This document shows, piece by piece, positions 20,365 to 29,665 of a stretch of DNA of 64,000 bases. The first letter of the stretch is position 1. Each line of letters begins with the position of its first letter. This stretch comes from Arthrobacter sp. B3I4. Its GTDB lineage: Bacteria > Actinomycetota > Actinomycetes > Actinomycetales > Micrococcaceae. Below the pieces are notes generated by a model that saw nothing but the letters and a program-made list of their open reading frames with translations, had not been told where the DNA came from and made no database searches. The stretch lies in assembly GCF_030816855.1 (NCBI RefSeq), contig NZ_JAUSYK010000001.1, positions 434,001-498,000 of the forward strand, read 5' to 3'. The position numbers and the translations under genes were made by a program.

Positions 20365-21433
20365 TGTCGCGCTCCTTCGAAAGTTTCAGTTCGCGCTCGC
20401 CCAGCGGCGCGAAGTACGCCTCGACGTCGTCACGGCCCACCTCGGCAATGCTGGCCGGCTTCCAGTGCGGGGTCCGGTCCTTGTCCACCACCTGGGCGCG
20501 GATGCCCTCACGGAAATCCGGGCCGGCCAGGAAGCGCAGGCCCACCCGGTACTCCTGCTGCAGGGCCTCGGCCAGGGTCAGCCCGGAGGCCCGGCGCACA
20601 GAGGCCAAGGCAACCTTGACCGCCGTCGGGGACTTGGCTTCGATAGTGTCCGCGACGTCCACCGCCTCCCCGCCGACGGTGCGCAGCCGGCGGATGATCT
20701 CCTCGGCATCGTCCCCGGCGTAGCAGGCGTCGATCCATTCCTGTTGCGCGGCCAGGACCGAGTCGGGCGCGGGCTCGGCGAAGCGTGCGACGGCGGCGTC
20801 CACCGCCTCGGTTTCCAGCGCGGATGCCAGTTCCTCGAGCCGGTCGGAGGGCACGAAGATGTCGGCAAGTCCCAGGAACAGAGCATCGGCGCCATTGAGG
20901 TGCGCCCCGGTCAGGGCCGCATGGGTGCCGGTCTCCCCCGGCGAACGGGACAGCAGCAGGGTCCCGCCGACGTCGGGCACGAAGCCGATGGTGGTTTCCG
21001 GCATGCCCATCCGGGTGCGTTCGGTCACGATCCGCACCGAGCCGTGGGCTGAGATGCCGACGCCGCCGCCCAGGACCAGCCCGTCCATGAAGGCCACGTA
21101 GGGCTTGGGGTAGTCCGAGATCAGCAGGTCCAGCCGGTATTCGACGGCCCAGAAGTCCGCCGTGGCGTCCCCGCCGTCGAGCATGTCCCGGTAGATGGCG
21201 ACGATGTCGCCGCCGGCGCACAGGCCCCGCTCGCCGGCGCCGTGGACCAGCACGGCGGCTACGTCGTCGTCATGGGCCCAGCGCGTGAGCTGCTCCAGCA
21301 TCGCGGCGGCCATGCCTGCGGTCAACGCGTTCACGGCTTTAGGCCGGTTAAGCGTGACGACGCCGAGCCGGCCGCGCCGTTCGAACAGGACTTCGTCGGT
21401 GGCGGCGGTCTTTTCGGCCGCTTGCTCCCCCAC
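20357..21433 (-). CDS. 3-hydroxyisobutyryl-CoA hydrolase
   Basis: A 358-residue crotonase-superfamily protein, longer than enoyl-CoA hydratases as expected for HIBCH. Signatures are GAGERGLCAGGDIVAIY, FMDGLVLGGGVGISAHG and MPETTIGFVPDVGG; the Glu and Asp of the last motif are the HIBCH catalytic positions. The start is GTG and shares one base with the mmsA stop (TAGTG). It releases 3-hydroxyisobutyrate from its CoA ester in valine degradation. Confidence 0.92.
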   Translation of the reverse strand: MGEQAAEKTAATDEVLFERRGRLGVVTLNRPKAVNALTAGMAAAMLEQLTRWAHDDDVAAVLVHGAGERGLCAGGDIVAIYRDMLDGGDATADFWAVEYRLDLLISDYPKPYVAFMDGLVLGGGVGISAHGSVRIVTERTRMGMPETTIGFVPDVGGTLLLSRSPGETGTHAALTGAHLNGADALFLGLADIFVPSDRLEELASALETEAVDAAVARFAEPAPDSVLAAQQEWIDACYAGDDAEEIIRRLRTVGGEAVDVADTIEAKSPTAVKVALASVRRASGLTLAEALQQEYRVGLRFLAGPDFREGIRAQVVDKDRTPHWKPASIAEVGRDDVEAYFAPLGERELKLSKERDNV

Positions 21434-22932
21434 TAGCTGCCTTCCGGCATCACGAAGCTGGCGCCCTGGCGGATGCCCGAGGGCCAGCGGGTGGTGACGG
21501 TCTTGGTCTTGGTGTAGAAGCGGAAGGCGTCGGCGCCATGCTGGTTCAGGTCACCGAAGCCCGAGGCCTTCCAGCCGCCGAAGGTGTAGTAGGCGATCGG
21601 GACGGGAATCGGCACGTTGATGCCCACCATGCCCACCTGGACGCGGCTGGCGAAGTCGCGGGCGGCGTCGCCGTCGCGGGTGAAGATCGCCACGCCGTTG
21701 CCGAATTCGTGCTCGCTGCACAGGCGCAGGGCCTCGTCGTAGTCCGCGGCGCGCAGCACGCTGAGCACCGGGCCGAAGATTTCCTCCCGGTAGATCGACA
21801 TGTCCTTGGTGACGTTGTCGAAAAGGGTCGGGCCCACCCAGAAGCCGCCGTCGTAGCCTTCTACCTTGAGGCCGCGGCCATCGGTGACCAGGGTGGCGCC
21901 GGCCTCGACGCCGGCGGCGATGTACCCCTCGATCCGTTCCTTGGCGGAGGCGGCGACGACCGGGCCGAAGTCTGAGTCCTCGGCCAGGCTGGGGCCCACC
22001 TTCAGGTCCGCGATCCGTTCCTGCAGCTTCTGCACCAGAGCGTCGGCGGTCTGCTGGCCCACCGGGACCGCGACCGAGATGGCCATGCAGCGTTCGCCGG
22101 CTGATCCGAAGCCGGCACCAATCAGAGCATCGGCAGCCATGTCCAGGTCCGCGTCCGGCATGATCACCATGTGGTTCTTGGCGCCGCCGAAGCACTGCGC
22201 CCGCTTGCCGTGCGCGGCGGCGGTGGCGTAGATGTACTGCGCGATCGGGGTGGAGCCGACGAAGCCGATGGCCTGGACGCGGGGGTCCTCCAGCAGCGCG
22301 TCGACCGCTTCCTTGTCGCCGTTGATGACGTTGAACACGCCGTCCGGCAGGCCCGCTTCGGTGAACAGTTCGGCCAGGCGCAGCGGCACGGAGGGGTCCC
22401 GTTCGGAGGGCTTGAGGATGAAGGAGTTGCCGGCAGCAAGAGCCGGACCTGACTTCCAGAGCGGGATCATGGCAGGGAAGTTGAACGGGGTGATGCCTGC
22501 GACGACGCCGAGGGGCTGCCGCATCGAGTGGACGTCGATGCCGGTCCCGGCGCTGTCGGAGAACTCTCCCTTGAGCAGGTGCGGGGCCCCGGCGGCGAAC
22601 TCGACGACCTCGATGCCGCGCTGTACATCGCCCTTGGCGTCAAGGAACGTCTTGCCGTGCTCGGAGGACAGCAGGGTGGCGAGTTCATCCATGTTCTGAT
22701 TGACCAGGTCCACGAACTTCAGCAGGATCCGGCCGCGGCGCTGCGGGTTCATGGCGGCCCACTCCAGCTGGCCTTTTTCGGCGTTGGAGACCACGTTGCG
22801 GACCTCTTCCGCGCTGGCCAGCGGAAGCCGCGCCTGCACCTCGCCGGTGCAGGGGTCGTAGACGTCGCTGAAGCGCCCCGAGGTGCCCTCCACGTGCTGC
22901 CCGCCGACGTAATGGGAAAGCTCACGAACCAT
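21433..22932 (-). CDS. mmsA: Methylmalonate-semialdehyde dehydrogenase (CoA-acylating)
   Basis: 499 residues of the ALDH superfamily. Catalytic Cys282 lies in FGSAGERCMAIS, and ITPFNFPAMIPLW, KPSERDPSVPL and GFVGSTPIAQYIY are typical of MmsA. It makes propionyl-CoA, CO2 and NADH from methylmalonate semialdehyde. As first gene of the operon it follows an AAAAAGGAG site. The order mmsA, hydrolase, mmsB, enoyl-CoA hydratase covers the lower valine pathway except the acyl-CoA dehydrogenase. Confidence 0.96.
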   Translation of the reverse strand: MVRELSHYVGGQHVEGTSGRFSDVYDPCTGEVQARLPLASAEEVRNVVSNAEKGQLEWAAMNPQRRGRILLKFVDLVNQNMDELATLLSSEHGKTFLDAKGDVQRGIEVVEFAAGAPHLLKGEFSDSAGTGIDVHSMRQPLGVVAGITPFNFPAMIPLWKSGPALAAGNSFILKPSERDPSVPLRLAELFTEAGLPDGVFNVINGDKEAVDALLEDPRVQAIGFVGSTPIAQYIYATAAAHGKRAQCFGGAKNHMVIMPDADLDMAADALIGAGFGSAGERCMAISVAVPVGQQTADALVQKLQERIADLKVGPSLAEDSDFGPVVAASAKERIEGYIAAGVEAGATLVTDGRGLKVEGYDGGFWVGPTLFDNVTKDMSIYREEIFGPVLSVLRAADYDEALRLCSEHEFGNGVAIFTRDGDAARDFASRVQVGMVGINVPIPVPIAYYTFGGWKASGFGDLNQHGADAFRFYTKTKTVTTRWPSGIRQGASFVMPEGS

Positions 22933-22976
22933 GATGGAATGCTCCTTTTTGCGTGTGACCTAGATCATCTCTGCTC

Positions 22977-22990
22977 CCGAATATACTCGG
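22977..22990. promoter_or_regulatory. Palindrome and candidate promoter of the valine operon
   Basis: CCGAATATACTCGG is a 14-bp palindrome with one mismatched pair. Read on the minus strand it contains a TATATT -10 with a weak TGGAGA -35 candidate 17 bases upstream. It sits 45 bases before mmsA. A repressor here would cover the -10. The regulator is not identifiable. Confidence 0.45.
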
Positions 22991-23101
22991 ACTTCCTACT
23001 AATCTCCAGAGCGCCCTTGGCGGGACAGCGGCAGAGCGGCGGGGGCATGTTGGCCCCGGCCGCCGCTCCGGCCCGGGGCAAGGAAAGGTAAGTTAGGGAC
23101 T

Positions 23102-23908
23102 GTGAAAATTGCTACCTGGAATGTGAACTCGCTTCGTGCCCGTGCTGACCGCGTGGAGGCCTGGCTCCAGCGCTCCGATTGCGACGTCCTGGCCATCCAG
23201 GAAACCAAGTGCAAGGACGACAATTTCCCCTGGGAGCTGTTTGAGCGCATGGGCTACGAGGTGGCCCACTTCGGCGTGAACCAGTGGAATGGGGTCGCCA
23301 TTGCGTCCCGCGTGGGCCTGGACGACGTCGAACGCACCTTTCTGGACCAGCCGGCGTTTGGCAAGGGCGGCCTGGGCGAGGTGAAGGAGGCCCGGGCGAT
23401 CGGTGCCACCTGCGGAGGTATCCGGGTCTGGAGCCTCTATGTGCCTAACGGGCGGGCGCTCGATGATGAGCACATGCCCTACAAGCTCAGCTGGCTGGAC
23501 ACCCTGCGCGCCCATGCCGAGGGGTGGGTCCAGGCCGATCCCGAGGCGCAGATTGCGCTGATGGGCGATTGGAACATCGCCCCGCGGGATGAAGACGTCT
23601 GGGACATCGACTACTTCCGCTCGGCGGGCCTGACGCACGTCAGCGAACCGGAACGCGCAGCCTTCCGCGCGTTCGAGGACGCGGGGTTCTCGGATGTGGT
23701 CCGTCCCCATGCCCCGGGCCCCGGGGTTTACACCTACTGGGACTACACCCAGCTGCGGTTCCCCAAGAAGGAAGGCATGCGGATCGACTTCGTCCTCGCG
23801 TCCCCCGCCCTGGCCGGCCGGGTGACCGGGGCAGCGATTGACCGCGAGGAGCGTAAGGGCAAGGGCGCCTCGGACCACGCCCCGGTGATCGTCGAGCTGG
23901 CTGACTGA
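23102..23908 (+). CDS. xthA: Exodeoxyribonuclease III
   Basis: 268 residues of the EEP (exonuclease-endonuclease-phosphatase) family. Motifs: WNVNSLRAR, the metal-binding Glu of IQETKCKDD, GDWNIAP, and the catalytic SDHAPV. GTG start after AAGGAAAGG. It acts in base-excision repair as AP endonuclease and 3'-5' exonuclease. Divergent from mmsA. Confidence 0.93.
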   Translation: MKIATWNVNSLRARADRVEAWLQRSDCDVLAIQETKCKDDNFPWELFERMGYEVAHFGVNQWNGVAIASRVGLDDVERTFLDQPAFGKGGLGEVKEARAIGATCGGIRVWSLYVPNGRALDDEHMPYKLSWLDTLRAHAEGWVQADPEAQIALMGDWNIAPRDEDVWDIDYFRSAGLTHVSEPERAAFRAFEDAGFSDVVRPHAPGPGVYTYWDYTQLRFPKKEGMRIDFVLASPALAGRVTGAAIDREERKGKGASDHAPVIVELAD

Positions 23909-23939
23909 TGACAGCCCGCCGGGTAAGCGCAGGCCCGCG

Positions 23940-24857
23940 ATGACGGGTCACCTCTACCGGGGCCAGGCCGGGCTGCCCTTCTCCTCGACGCTGCGGGTCT
24001 ATGAGCCTCTGGAAGCGTTCCCCGCCGAGCAGCAGAAGTCGCTGCAGTCCATGGGCGCCCGGGCGGAATCCCGCGCCGCCGTTGAGAATGCCGAACTTCA
24101 GGCCTCCCTGGGACGCATCACCCGGCCCGGCGGCGATCCGTTTCCGACCGGTCAGACCGACCTGGTGCGCCTGCTCGCTGTCAGCGCTTCCGGTAGCGGC
24201 CCGGCGGGACCCGGGAGGACCGGGCGCCATAACGCCGACGGCGACCGCGAAGTCCTGCCGGCCAGGCTCCTGTACTGCCCCAGCCAACTCGTACTCCGCG
24301 CCGGGCTGGCCGCCAATGCGCTGATGGAAGGGATCCACGGGCCCTTGGCCCAGCTCCTGATTCCCGAGGAGCAGCGCGACCGGCACCAGGAACGCATCGA
24401 CCAGGTCAAAGCCCGGGACGGGGGCGGCCGGGTCCACACGCGCGCTTCGACCTGGGGCATCCCGTTCAGCTGGTTCTGCCTGTTCCAGGAATCCGATCCC
24501 ACGGACGTGGTGGAGGCGGAGGGCCGGATCGTCACTGTCCGCATCCGGGCCACGCTCGGTGTCGCGTTGGAAAGGGTCAGCAACGCCGTCGCGCATCTGG
24601 CCCTTGCCGCCCCTGACCTCGACATGCTGGAAGACCTGACCCAGCTCACCGAGTGGCTGGAGCTATTCCACGCCGACTCGGTGGTGGAGCTCGACTACGG
24701 TGCGGTGGCGGACAAGGTCTACCCGGACGATTCACCGCTGGACGTGCGGCTGGGCATCGAGTGCCTGGCCGAGGGCGATATGACCGGGGCGGCCGCCGCT
24801 TACCGGCGGCTGGCCTCCCGCTGGATTCCGATCCGTCAGCTCGCCCGCGCCTCCTGA
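23940..24857 (+). CDS. Conserved protein of unknown function downstream of xthA
   Basis: A 305-residue soluble protein; no signal peptide or membrane segment is visible. I recognise no catalytic motif. The segment SWFCLFQESDPTD is hydrophobic and probably buried. The C-terminal third (LVQ-like helices, then AYRRLASRWIPIRQLARAS) is helical and TPR-like in composition. It begins 31 bases after xthA and may share its transcript. Codon use matches the neighbours. Confidence 0.65.
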   Translation: MTGHLYRGQAGLPFSSTLRVYEPLEAFPAEQQKSLQSMGARAESRAAVENAELQASLGRITRPGGDPFPTGQTDLVRLLAVSASGSGPAGPGRTGRHNADGDREVLPARLLYCPSQLVLRAGLAANALMEGIHGPLAQLLIPEEQRDRHQERIDQVKARDGGGRVHTRASTWGIPFSWFCLFQESDPTDVVEAEGRIVTVRIRATLGVALERVSNAVAHLALAAPDLDMLEDLTQLTEWLELFHADSVVELDYGAVADKVYPDDSPLDVRLGIECLAEGDMTGAAAAYRRLASRWIPIRQLARAS

Positions 24858-24863
24858 GGGACG

Positions 24864-25961
24864 CTAGATCTTCGGCAGCCGCGAGCCAGAGACGGACGCG
24901 ACGGGCTCCGCACGCCGCGGTGGCGCCGTCGTGCTCCGGACGATCAACTCGTGCGGGGCCACGGTGGAGCGTACTGCGCCGACGATCCCGTCGAGCTCGT
25001 CAAGCAGCATTTTGGTGGCCAGCTCACCCTGCTCGTCCGGACGCTGGCCCACGGTCGTCAGTCCGGCGACGGCGGAAAACTCGTGATCATCGATGCCCAC
25101 CACCGACAGGTCCTCCGGCACCCGGACGCCGGCCCGGCGGGCCTCGAACAAGACGCCGATGGCCATCTCATCCGAGGCGCAAAAAATTGCGGAGGGCTTC
25201 GGACCGGGCCGGGACCACAGCCGCTGGAACGCTTCCTGGCCACTGTGGACGGTGAAGTCGCCCCACACGTCCCACTCAGGCCGGACCGCCAGACCGGCCT
25301 GGCTCATGACGTCATGGAACGCCCTGATCCGAACCCGCGGAACGTCGAAGTTCAGGTCCGTCTCGTCATCGCCGTGCAGCAGTGCGATGTCCCGGTGGCC
25401 CAGGCCGATGAGGTGGCGCACCGCGGTGGAGGCCGCTGCGTAGTCGTCGATCCCGATATACGCGCAGCCCTCGACGTGGCCGCCGACCACGACCAGCGGG
25501 ATGTCGATCTTCTGCAGGTGCTCAAGTTCCTCCGGGCTCAAGGCCATACAGAGGACCAGGAGCGCGTCAATCTGTTTGTAGACCATAGTCTTGCTGAACA
25601 GCCGCTCCCGGTGGCTGCCATGGCCGCCCAGGTTGAACAGCGACAGATTGTACTGGCGGCCGTGAAGTTCGCGGTCCGCGCCTTCAATGGCTTTCGAGAA
25701 GAACCAGCGGCTGACAAAGGGGGCCAGCACCCCGATGGTGCGGGTCCGGCCCGTGGCCAGCCCGGAGGCCGAGGAGGAGGCCACGTAGCCCAGGGCCTCG
25801 GCGACGATCAGGATTTTTTCCCGCGTGGCGGGCGACACCCGGGGAAGGCCGCGGACGGCACGGGAGACAGTGGCGGTGGACACGCCCGCAGCGGCAGCCA
25901 CGTCCTCAATGCTGACGCCGGCGTGGCCGCCGCGCTGCGCCCTGTCTGTTGTCCGTGCCAC
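24864..25961 (-). CDS. LacI-family transcriptional regulator
   Basis: A 365-residue LacI/GalR repressor. The N-terminal helix-turn-helix is VSIEDVAAAAGVSTATVSRAVRGLPRVS, followed by a periplasmic-binding-like sugar domain (IGVLAPFVSRWFFSKAIEGAD onward). I chose the GTG at 25961 because it follows AGGGGA closely and gives a normal LacI N-terminus; an ATG 69 bases upstream is in frame. It lies downstream of an ABC sugar importer whose promoter holds a LacI-type operator (29652-29665). Confidence 0.88.
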   Translation of the reverse strand: MARTTDRAQRGGHAGVSIEDVAAAAGVSTATVSRAVRGLPRVSPATREKILIVAEALGYVASSSASGLATGRTRTIGVLAPFVSRWFFSKAIEGADRELHGRQYNLSLFNLGGHGSHRERLFSKTMVYKQIDALLVLCMALSPEELEHLQKIDIPLVVVGGHVEGCAYIGIDDYAAASTAVRHLIGLGHRDIALLHGDDETDLNFDVPRVRIRAFHDVMSQAGLAVRPEWDVWGDFTVHSGQEAFQRLWSRPGPKPSAIFCASDEMAIGVLFEARRAGVRVPEDLSVVGIDDHEFSAVAGLTTVGQRPDEQGELATKMLLDELDGIVGAVRSTVAPHELIVRSTTAPPRRAEPVASVSGSRLPKI

Positions 25962-26060
25962 CTTGTCCCCTAGTCGGCCGGCCGCCATCAGGCGGCCGGT
26001 GTGCCGCCCCGCGGCGCCCATCGTTCCCATACTTGCTCGCGCCCCCGCCTGGGGCCGCCC

Positions 26061-26318
26061 TTAGCGCTGCCGGGTGGCAGTGCGCTGGGGCAGCCGCCGC
26101 CGCAGCCTGATCATGCCGTACAAGGCAAGCAGCGTCGCGAGCAGCCCGAGGGCCCAGCCGAGGGCCGGCTGGGCGGTCACCTCCATCCAGACGGTGACCG
26201 CCAGCATGACCACGGCCCAGAAACCAAGGAAACCGATAATGATGTCGAAGTCCTCGCCCGAACGCACCCTGCGGTGTGTCCTGCGGACTTCGCCCTGGTT
26301 GTCTCCGGCTGCCATCAC
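26061..26318 (-). CDS. Small two-span membrane protein in the sugar-transport operon
   Basis: 85 residues (GTG start; an ATG one codon later). A charged N-terminus (RRTHRRVRSGEDFD) is followed by two hydrophobic spans (about residues 27-47 and 53-70) and an Arg-rich tail. It lies 18 bases after the second permease gene and before the LacI gene, in the operon's direction. It may accompany the transporter, but no function is known. Confidence 0.65.
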   Translation of the reverse strand: MMAAGDNQGEVRRTHRRVRSGEDFDIIIGFLGFWAVVMLAVTVWMEVTAQPALGWALGLLATLLALYGMIRLRRRLPQRTATRQR

Positions 26319-26336
26319 GAACCCATCAGGAGCCGG

Positions 26337-27227
26337 TCACTTGACCGCGCCGGCCGTCAGGCCGGCCACGATCTTGCGCTGGAACACCAGCACCAGGATC
26401 ACCAGTGGAATCGTCACGATGGTGCCGGCCGCCATGATCGCCGTGTAGGGGATCTGGTTGGGCTGCGCGCCGGCGAAGCTCGCGATGGCGACGGTGACCG
26501 GCTGGGTCTTGTCGGACGAGAGCTGGCTGGCGATCAGGAATTCATTCCACGAGGAAATGAACGCCAGGATGGCCGTCGTGAAGATGGCCGGAGCCGCGAG
26601 CGGCATGATCACCTTCCGGAACGCCTGGCCCTGGGTGCACCCGTCGACGCGCGCCGATTCCTCGAGCTCCCACGGCATTTCGCGGAAGAACGACGTCATG
26701 GTGTAGACGGTCAGCGGCAGCACGAAGGAAATGTTCGGGATGATCAGGGCCTGGTAGGTACCCATCCAGCCGATGTTGGTAAACAGCTGGAAGAGCGGGG
26801 TGATGAGGGCGACGCCGGGGAACATTGACGCTCCCAGGATGAAGCCCAGCACGAGGTACTTGAACCGGAAGTTCAACCGGGCCAGGGCGTAGGCCGCGAA
26901 GACGCCGATCAGCAACGAGACCACGGTCACGGTGGCGCCGATGAAGACGCTGTTGAGCAGCGCCTGGCCGAAGTGGTTGCCGAACGACGTGTCGAACGCG
27001 GTCTTGAAGTTGTCCAGCGTGACGTGCGTGGGCAGGATCGAGGTGTCGTAGGTGAAGCCGACCTCGCGGAACGCCGTCACCACCATCCAGTACGCCGGAG
27101 CCAGGCACCAGATGAGGATGACCAGGGCGCTGATGTACGTCCGGCCCTGGGCCCACTTCTCCCGGTTCTGGGCGGTCTTGCGCCCACGGTCCTGCTGCGC
27201 GCGCAGCTCGGTCGTGGCGGCGGTCAT
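26337..27227 (-). CDS. Carbohydrate ABC transporter permease, MalG type
   Basis: A 296-residue inner-membrane permease with six predicted spans. The EAA loop that contacts the ATPase is EESARVDGCTQGQAFRKVIM. The protein ends in GLTAGAVKG-like residues typical of MalG. It overlaps the MalF-type gene by ATGA. No ATPase gene is in the operon, so a shared MsiK-type ATPase encoded elsewhere is likely, as is usual in actinobacteria. Confidence 0.92.
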   Translation of the reverse strand: MTAATTELRAQQDRGRKTAQNREKWAQGRTYISALVILIWCLAPAYWMVVTAFREVGFTYDTSILPTHVTLDNFKTAFDTSFGNHFGQALLNSVFIGATVTVVSLLIGVFAAYALARLNFRFKYLVLGFILGASMFPGVALITPLFQLFTNIGWMGTYQALIIPNISFVLPLTVYTMTSFFREMPWELEESARVDGCTQGQAFRKVIMPLAAPAIFTTAILAFISSWNEFLIASQLSSDKTQPVTVAIASFAGAQPNQIPYTAIMAAGTIVTIPLVILVLVFQRKIVAGLTAGAVK

Positions 27228-28261
27228 TTCTTCCCCTTACTAGCGCCGGTCTGTTGCTCCACAACGTTCGCGCCGAGGAACCGGACGAAGATGAAGGCGA
27301 CAAGGAAAATGATGATGAACGTGATGGTGGACAGCGCCGCGGCCACATTGAAGCCTTGCCTGATCTGGTTGATCACCAGGATGGACAGCGTGGTGGTGTT
27401 GTTCGCGCCGCCGGTCAGGATGTAGGGCAGGTCGAACATGCGGAGCGCATCCAAGGTGCGGAACAGGATGGCCACCATGAGTGCCGGCTTGACCAGCGGC
27501 AGGGTGATCATGCGGAACCGCTGCCAGGCGGTGGCGCCGTCGACCTTGGCTGCTTCGTACACTTCGGCGGGGATCATCTGCAGTCCGGCCAGGATCAGCA
27601 GCGCCATGAACGGCGTGGTTTTCCAGACGTCTGCGATGATGACCGCCCACTTGGCCGGCCACTCGCTGCCGGTCCACAGGATCGAGGTGTTGAAGAGCTT
27701 GTTGGCGATGCCCTCGAAGGCGAAAATGAAGAGCCAGAGCTTGGCCGTGACGGCCGTGGGGATGGCCCACGGCACGAGGACGGCGGCGCGGACCAGGCTG
27801 CGGCCCTTGAAGGTCCGGGCCATGATCATGGCCATCCAGAAGCCGAGCACGGTTTCCAGCGTCACGGTCACGATGGTGAAGAAGAACGTCGTGGCGGTCG
27901 CGGACCAGAACTGGGATCCCAGTGTGCCGGGAGGGCAAGCGACAGTGCCGCCGGCGGGCGCCGCGCACTGCTGGGCGATCCAGTTGACGTAGTTCGAGAA
28001 ACCGGCCGGACCGCCCTCGGTGAAGAGGCCGGTGGCCGGATCCAGGCCGGCGTCGGCCTGGAAAGACATCACGATGGCGCTGATGATCGGGTAAACGATC
28101 ACGACGGCCAGCGCGATGATCGTGGGGGCCAGCAGCCACGAGGCCCACTTGCCCTGGCTCGCAATGACGTTGTCTTCCCCGACCCCCTTTGGTGGGCGCT
28201 GGGGCTCGGTCCTGCCCGACGCCGGCTTCTTTACCGGCGTCGGGCCCAATTCAGTTGCCAT
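27224..28261 (-). CDS. Carbohydrate ABC transporter permease, MalF type
   Basis: 345 residues with about six membrane spans, the first near residue 45. The EAA loop is YEAAKVDGATAWQRFRMITL. An extended periplasmic loop after span one holds two Cys residues (QQCAAPAGGTVACPPG) that could form a disulfide. It pairs with the MalG-type permease; the binding-protein gene is eight bases upstream. Confidence 0.92.
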   Translation of the reverse strand: MATELGPTPVKKPASGRTEPQRPPKGVGEDNVIASQGKWASWLLAPTIIALAVVIVYPIISAIVMSFQADAGLDPATGLFTEGGPAGFSNYVNWIAQQCAAPAGGTVACPPGTLGSQFWSATATTFFFTIVTVTLETVLGFWMAMIMARTFKGRSLVRAAVLVPWAIPTAVTAKLWLFIFAFEGIANKLFNTSILWTGSEWPAKWAVIIADVWKTTPFMALLILAGLQMIPAEVYEAAKVDGATAWQRFRMITLPLVKPALMVAILFRTLDALRMFDLPYILTGGANNTTTLSILVINQIRQGFNVAAALSTITFIIIFLVAFIFVRFLGANVVEQQTGASKGKK

Positions 28262-28269
28262 GGCGTCGG

Positions 28270-29568
28270 CTACTTTCCTGCGGTGGCAGTCTCGATGGAT
28301 TTCTGCATGTCGGACAGCGCTGCGTCAACCGCTTTTTCGCCCTTGATAGCCGGGTAGGCGTTGTCCTGAATAGCCTTGGTAACGGCCGGGTAGAACGGGG
28401 TGACCGGACGCGGCACCGCATTCTCGATCGAGGTCTTCAGCACCGGCAGGTACGGCAGTTTGGCGATGAGATCCTTGTCGTCGTAGAGCTTGGTCAGTAC
28501 CGGAGCCAGCGAACCCTGGGTGGCGAAGAACTTCTGCGTCTCCTCCGTAGTGAGGAACTTCAGGAAGTCCAGCGCGGTGGCCTTGTTCTTGGAGTAGACA
28601 CTCATGCCGGCGCTGTGGCCGCCAAGCGAGGAAGCACCGGGGCCGGACTTGCCGGGGAGGGCGGTCATGCCGAGCACGTCCTTGACCTTGGAGGACCCTT
28701 CAGTGACGGCCAGGTTGTAGACGTATGGCCAGTTGCGCAGGAACAGCAGCTTGCCGTCCTGGAACGCCTGGCGTGATTCTTCTTCCTTGTAGGTGATCGC
28801 TTCCTTGGGGATGTTGCCGTTCGCGTAGGCCTTGGCCAGGTTCTCGAGGCCGGCCTTCGCCTCAGGCGTGTTCAGGCTGGGCTTGCCTTCCTTGTCCAGT
28901 ACGGAACCGCCAGCGGAGTTGATCGCCTCCGAGGCGTTGACCGTGAGTCCCTCGTACTTCGAGAACTGGCCTGAGTAGCAGCCGATGTTGTTGGTCTTGG
29001 CGATGGAGCACATGCTCATCATCTCGTCCCACGTTTTGGGCGGGGTGGGGACCAGGTCCTTGCGGTAGTACAGGATGCCGCCGTCGGACGATTCCGGCGC
29101 GGCGTAGAGGGTGCCCTTGTAGGAGGCGGCGTCAAGGGTCGGCTTCAGCATGCCGGCCGTGTCGAGTGCCATCTTGTCCTTGAGCGGCTGGAGCCAGCCC
29201 TTCGCGGCAAATTCCGCGGTCCAGACGACGTCGACGCTGACGACGTCGTAGTTGGCGTTCTTGGCCTGGAAGTTCTGGACGAGGTCGTCGTGCTGCTGGT
29301 CGGCCTGGTCGGTCTGCTCCTTGAACGTGACCTTCTCGTTCGGGTGCGCGGCGTTCCACTTTTCAATCAGCGGGCGGACGACGTTGCTGTTGTCCTTGCC
29401 CTGGACGTACGTGATCGGTCCGCGACCCTCGAGGTTGGCCGCAGCGTCGCCGCCCCCGGCGGAGCCGCCGCCACCGCCGGTGCTTCCGCCGCCACCACCG
29501 CAGGCGGAGAGGGAGAGGGCCAAGACACCGGCCGCGGCTACGGGAAGTAGATACTTACGGGTTTTCAT
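28270..29568 (-). CDS. Carbohydrate-binding lipoprotein of an ABC importer
   Basis: A 432-residue extracellular solute-binding protein, family 1. The signal peptide ends in the lipobox ALSLSAC with Cys23, then a Gly/Ser-rich linker. The mature part (ITYVQGKDNSNVVRPLIEKWN...) fits binders of oligosaccharides or alpha-glucosides such as trehalose/maltose (ThuE/AglE-like). It is the first gene of the operon, and its promoter carries a LacI-family operator. The exact sugar is not known. Confidence 0.9.
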   Translation of the reverse strand: MKTRKYLLPVAAAGVLALSLSACGGGGGSTGGGGGSAGGGDAAANLEGRGPITYVQGKDNSNVVRPLIEKWNAAHPNEKVTFKEQTDQADQQHDDLVQNFQAKNANYDVVSVDVVWTAEFAAKGWLQPLKDKMALDTAGMLKPTLDAASYKGTLYAAPESSDGGILYYRKDLVPTPPKTWDEMMSMCSIAKTNNIGCYSGQFSKYEGLTVNASEAINSAGGSVLDKEGKPSLNTPEAKAGLENLAKAYANGNIPKEAITYKEEESRQAFQDGKLLFLRNWPYVYNLAVTEGSSKVKDVLGMTALPGKSGPGASSLGGHSAGMSVYSKNKATALDFLKFLTTEETQKFFATQGSLAPVLTKLYDDKDLIAKLPYLPVLKTSIENAVPRPVTPFYPAVTKAIQDNAYPAIKGEKAVDAALSDMQKSIETATAGK

Positions 29569-29651
29569 ACAGGTGCTCCTCGCTGAGTACCGGGCGGACC
29601 GGTGGTGCAATCGTGTGGTAACCATCACAGTAGTCAGCACGCTGTCCATAA

Positions 29652-29665
29652 TGCAAGCGTTTACA
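29652..29665. promoter_or_regulatory. LacI-family operator at the sugar ABC operon promoter
   Basis: TGCAAGCGTTTACA fits the cre/LacI consensus TGNAANCGNTTNCA at every fixed position. On the minus strand it contains TTGCAT, usable as a -35, with TACTGT 18 bases downstream as -10. A bound repressor would block polymerase. It lies 84 bases before the binding-protein gene; the LacI gene closes the same cluster. Confidence 0.8.

Noticed and set aside
27254..28357. Long plus-strand frame opposite the MalF-type permease
   Set aside because: Charged, repetitive translation typical of antisense frames in GC-rich membrane-protein genes.
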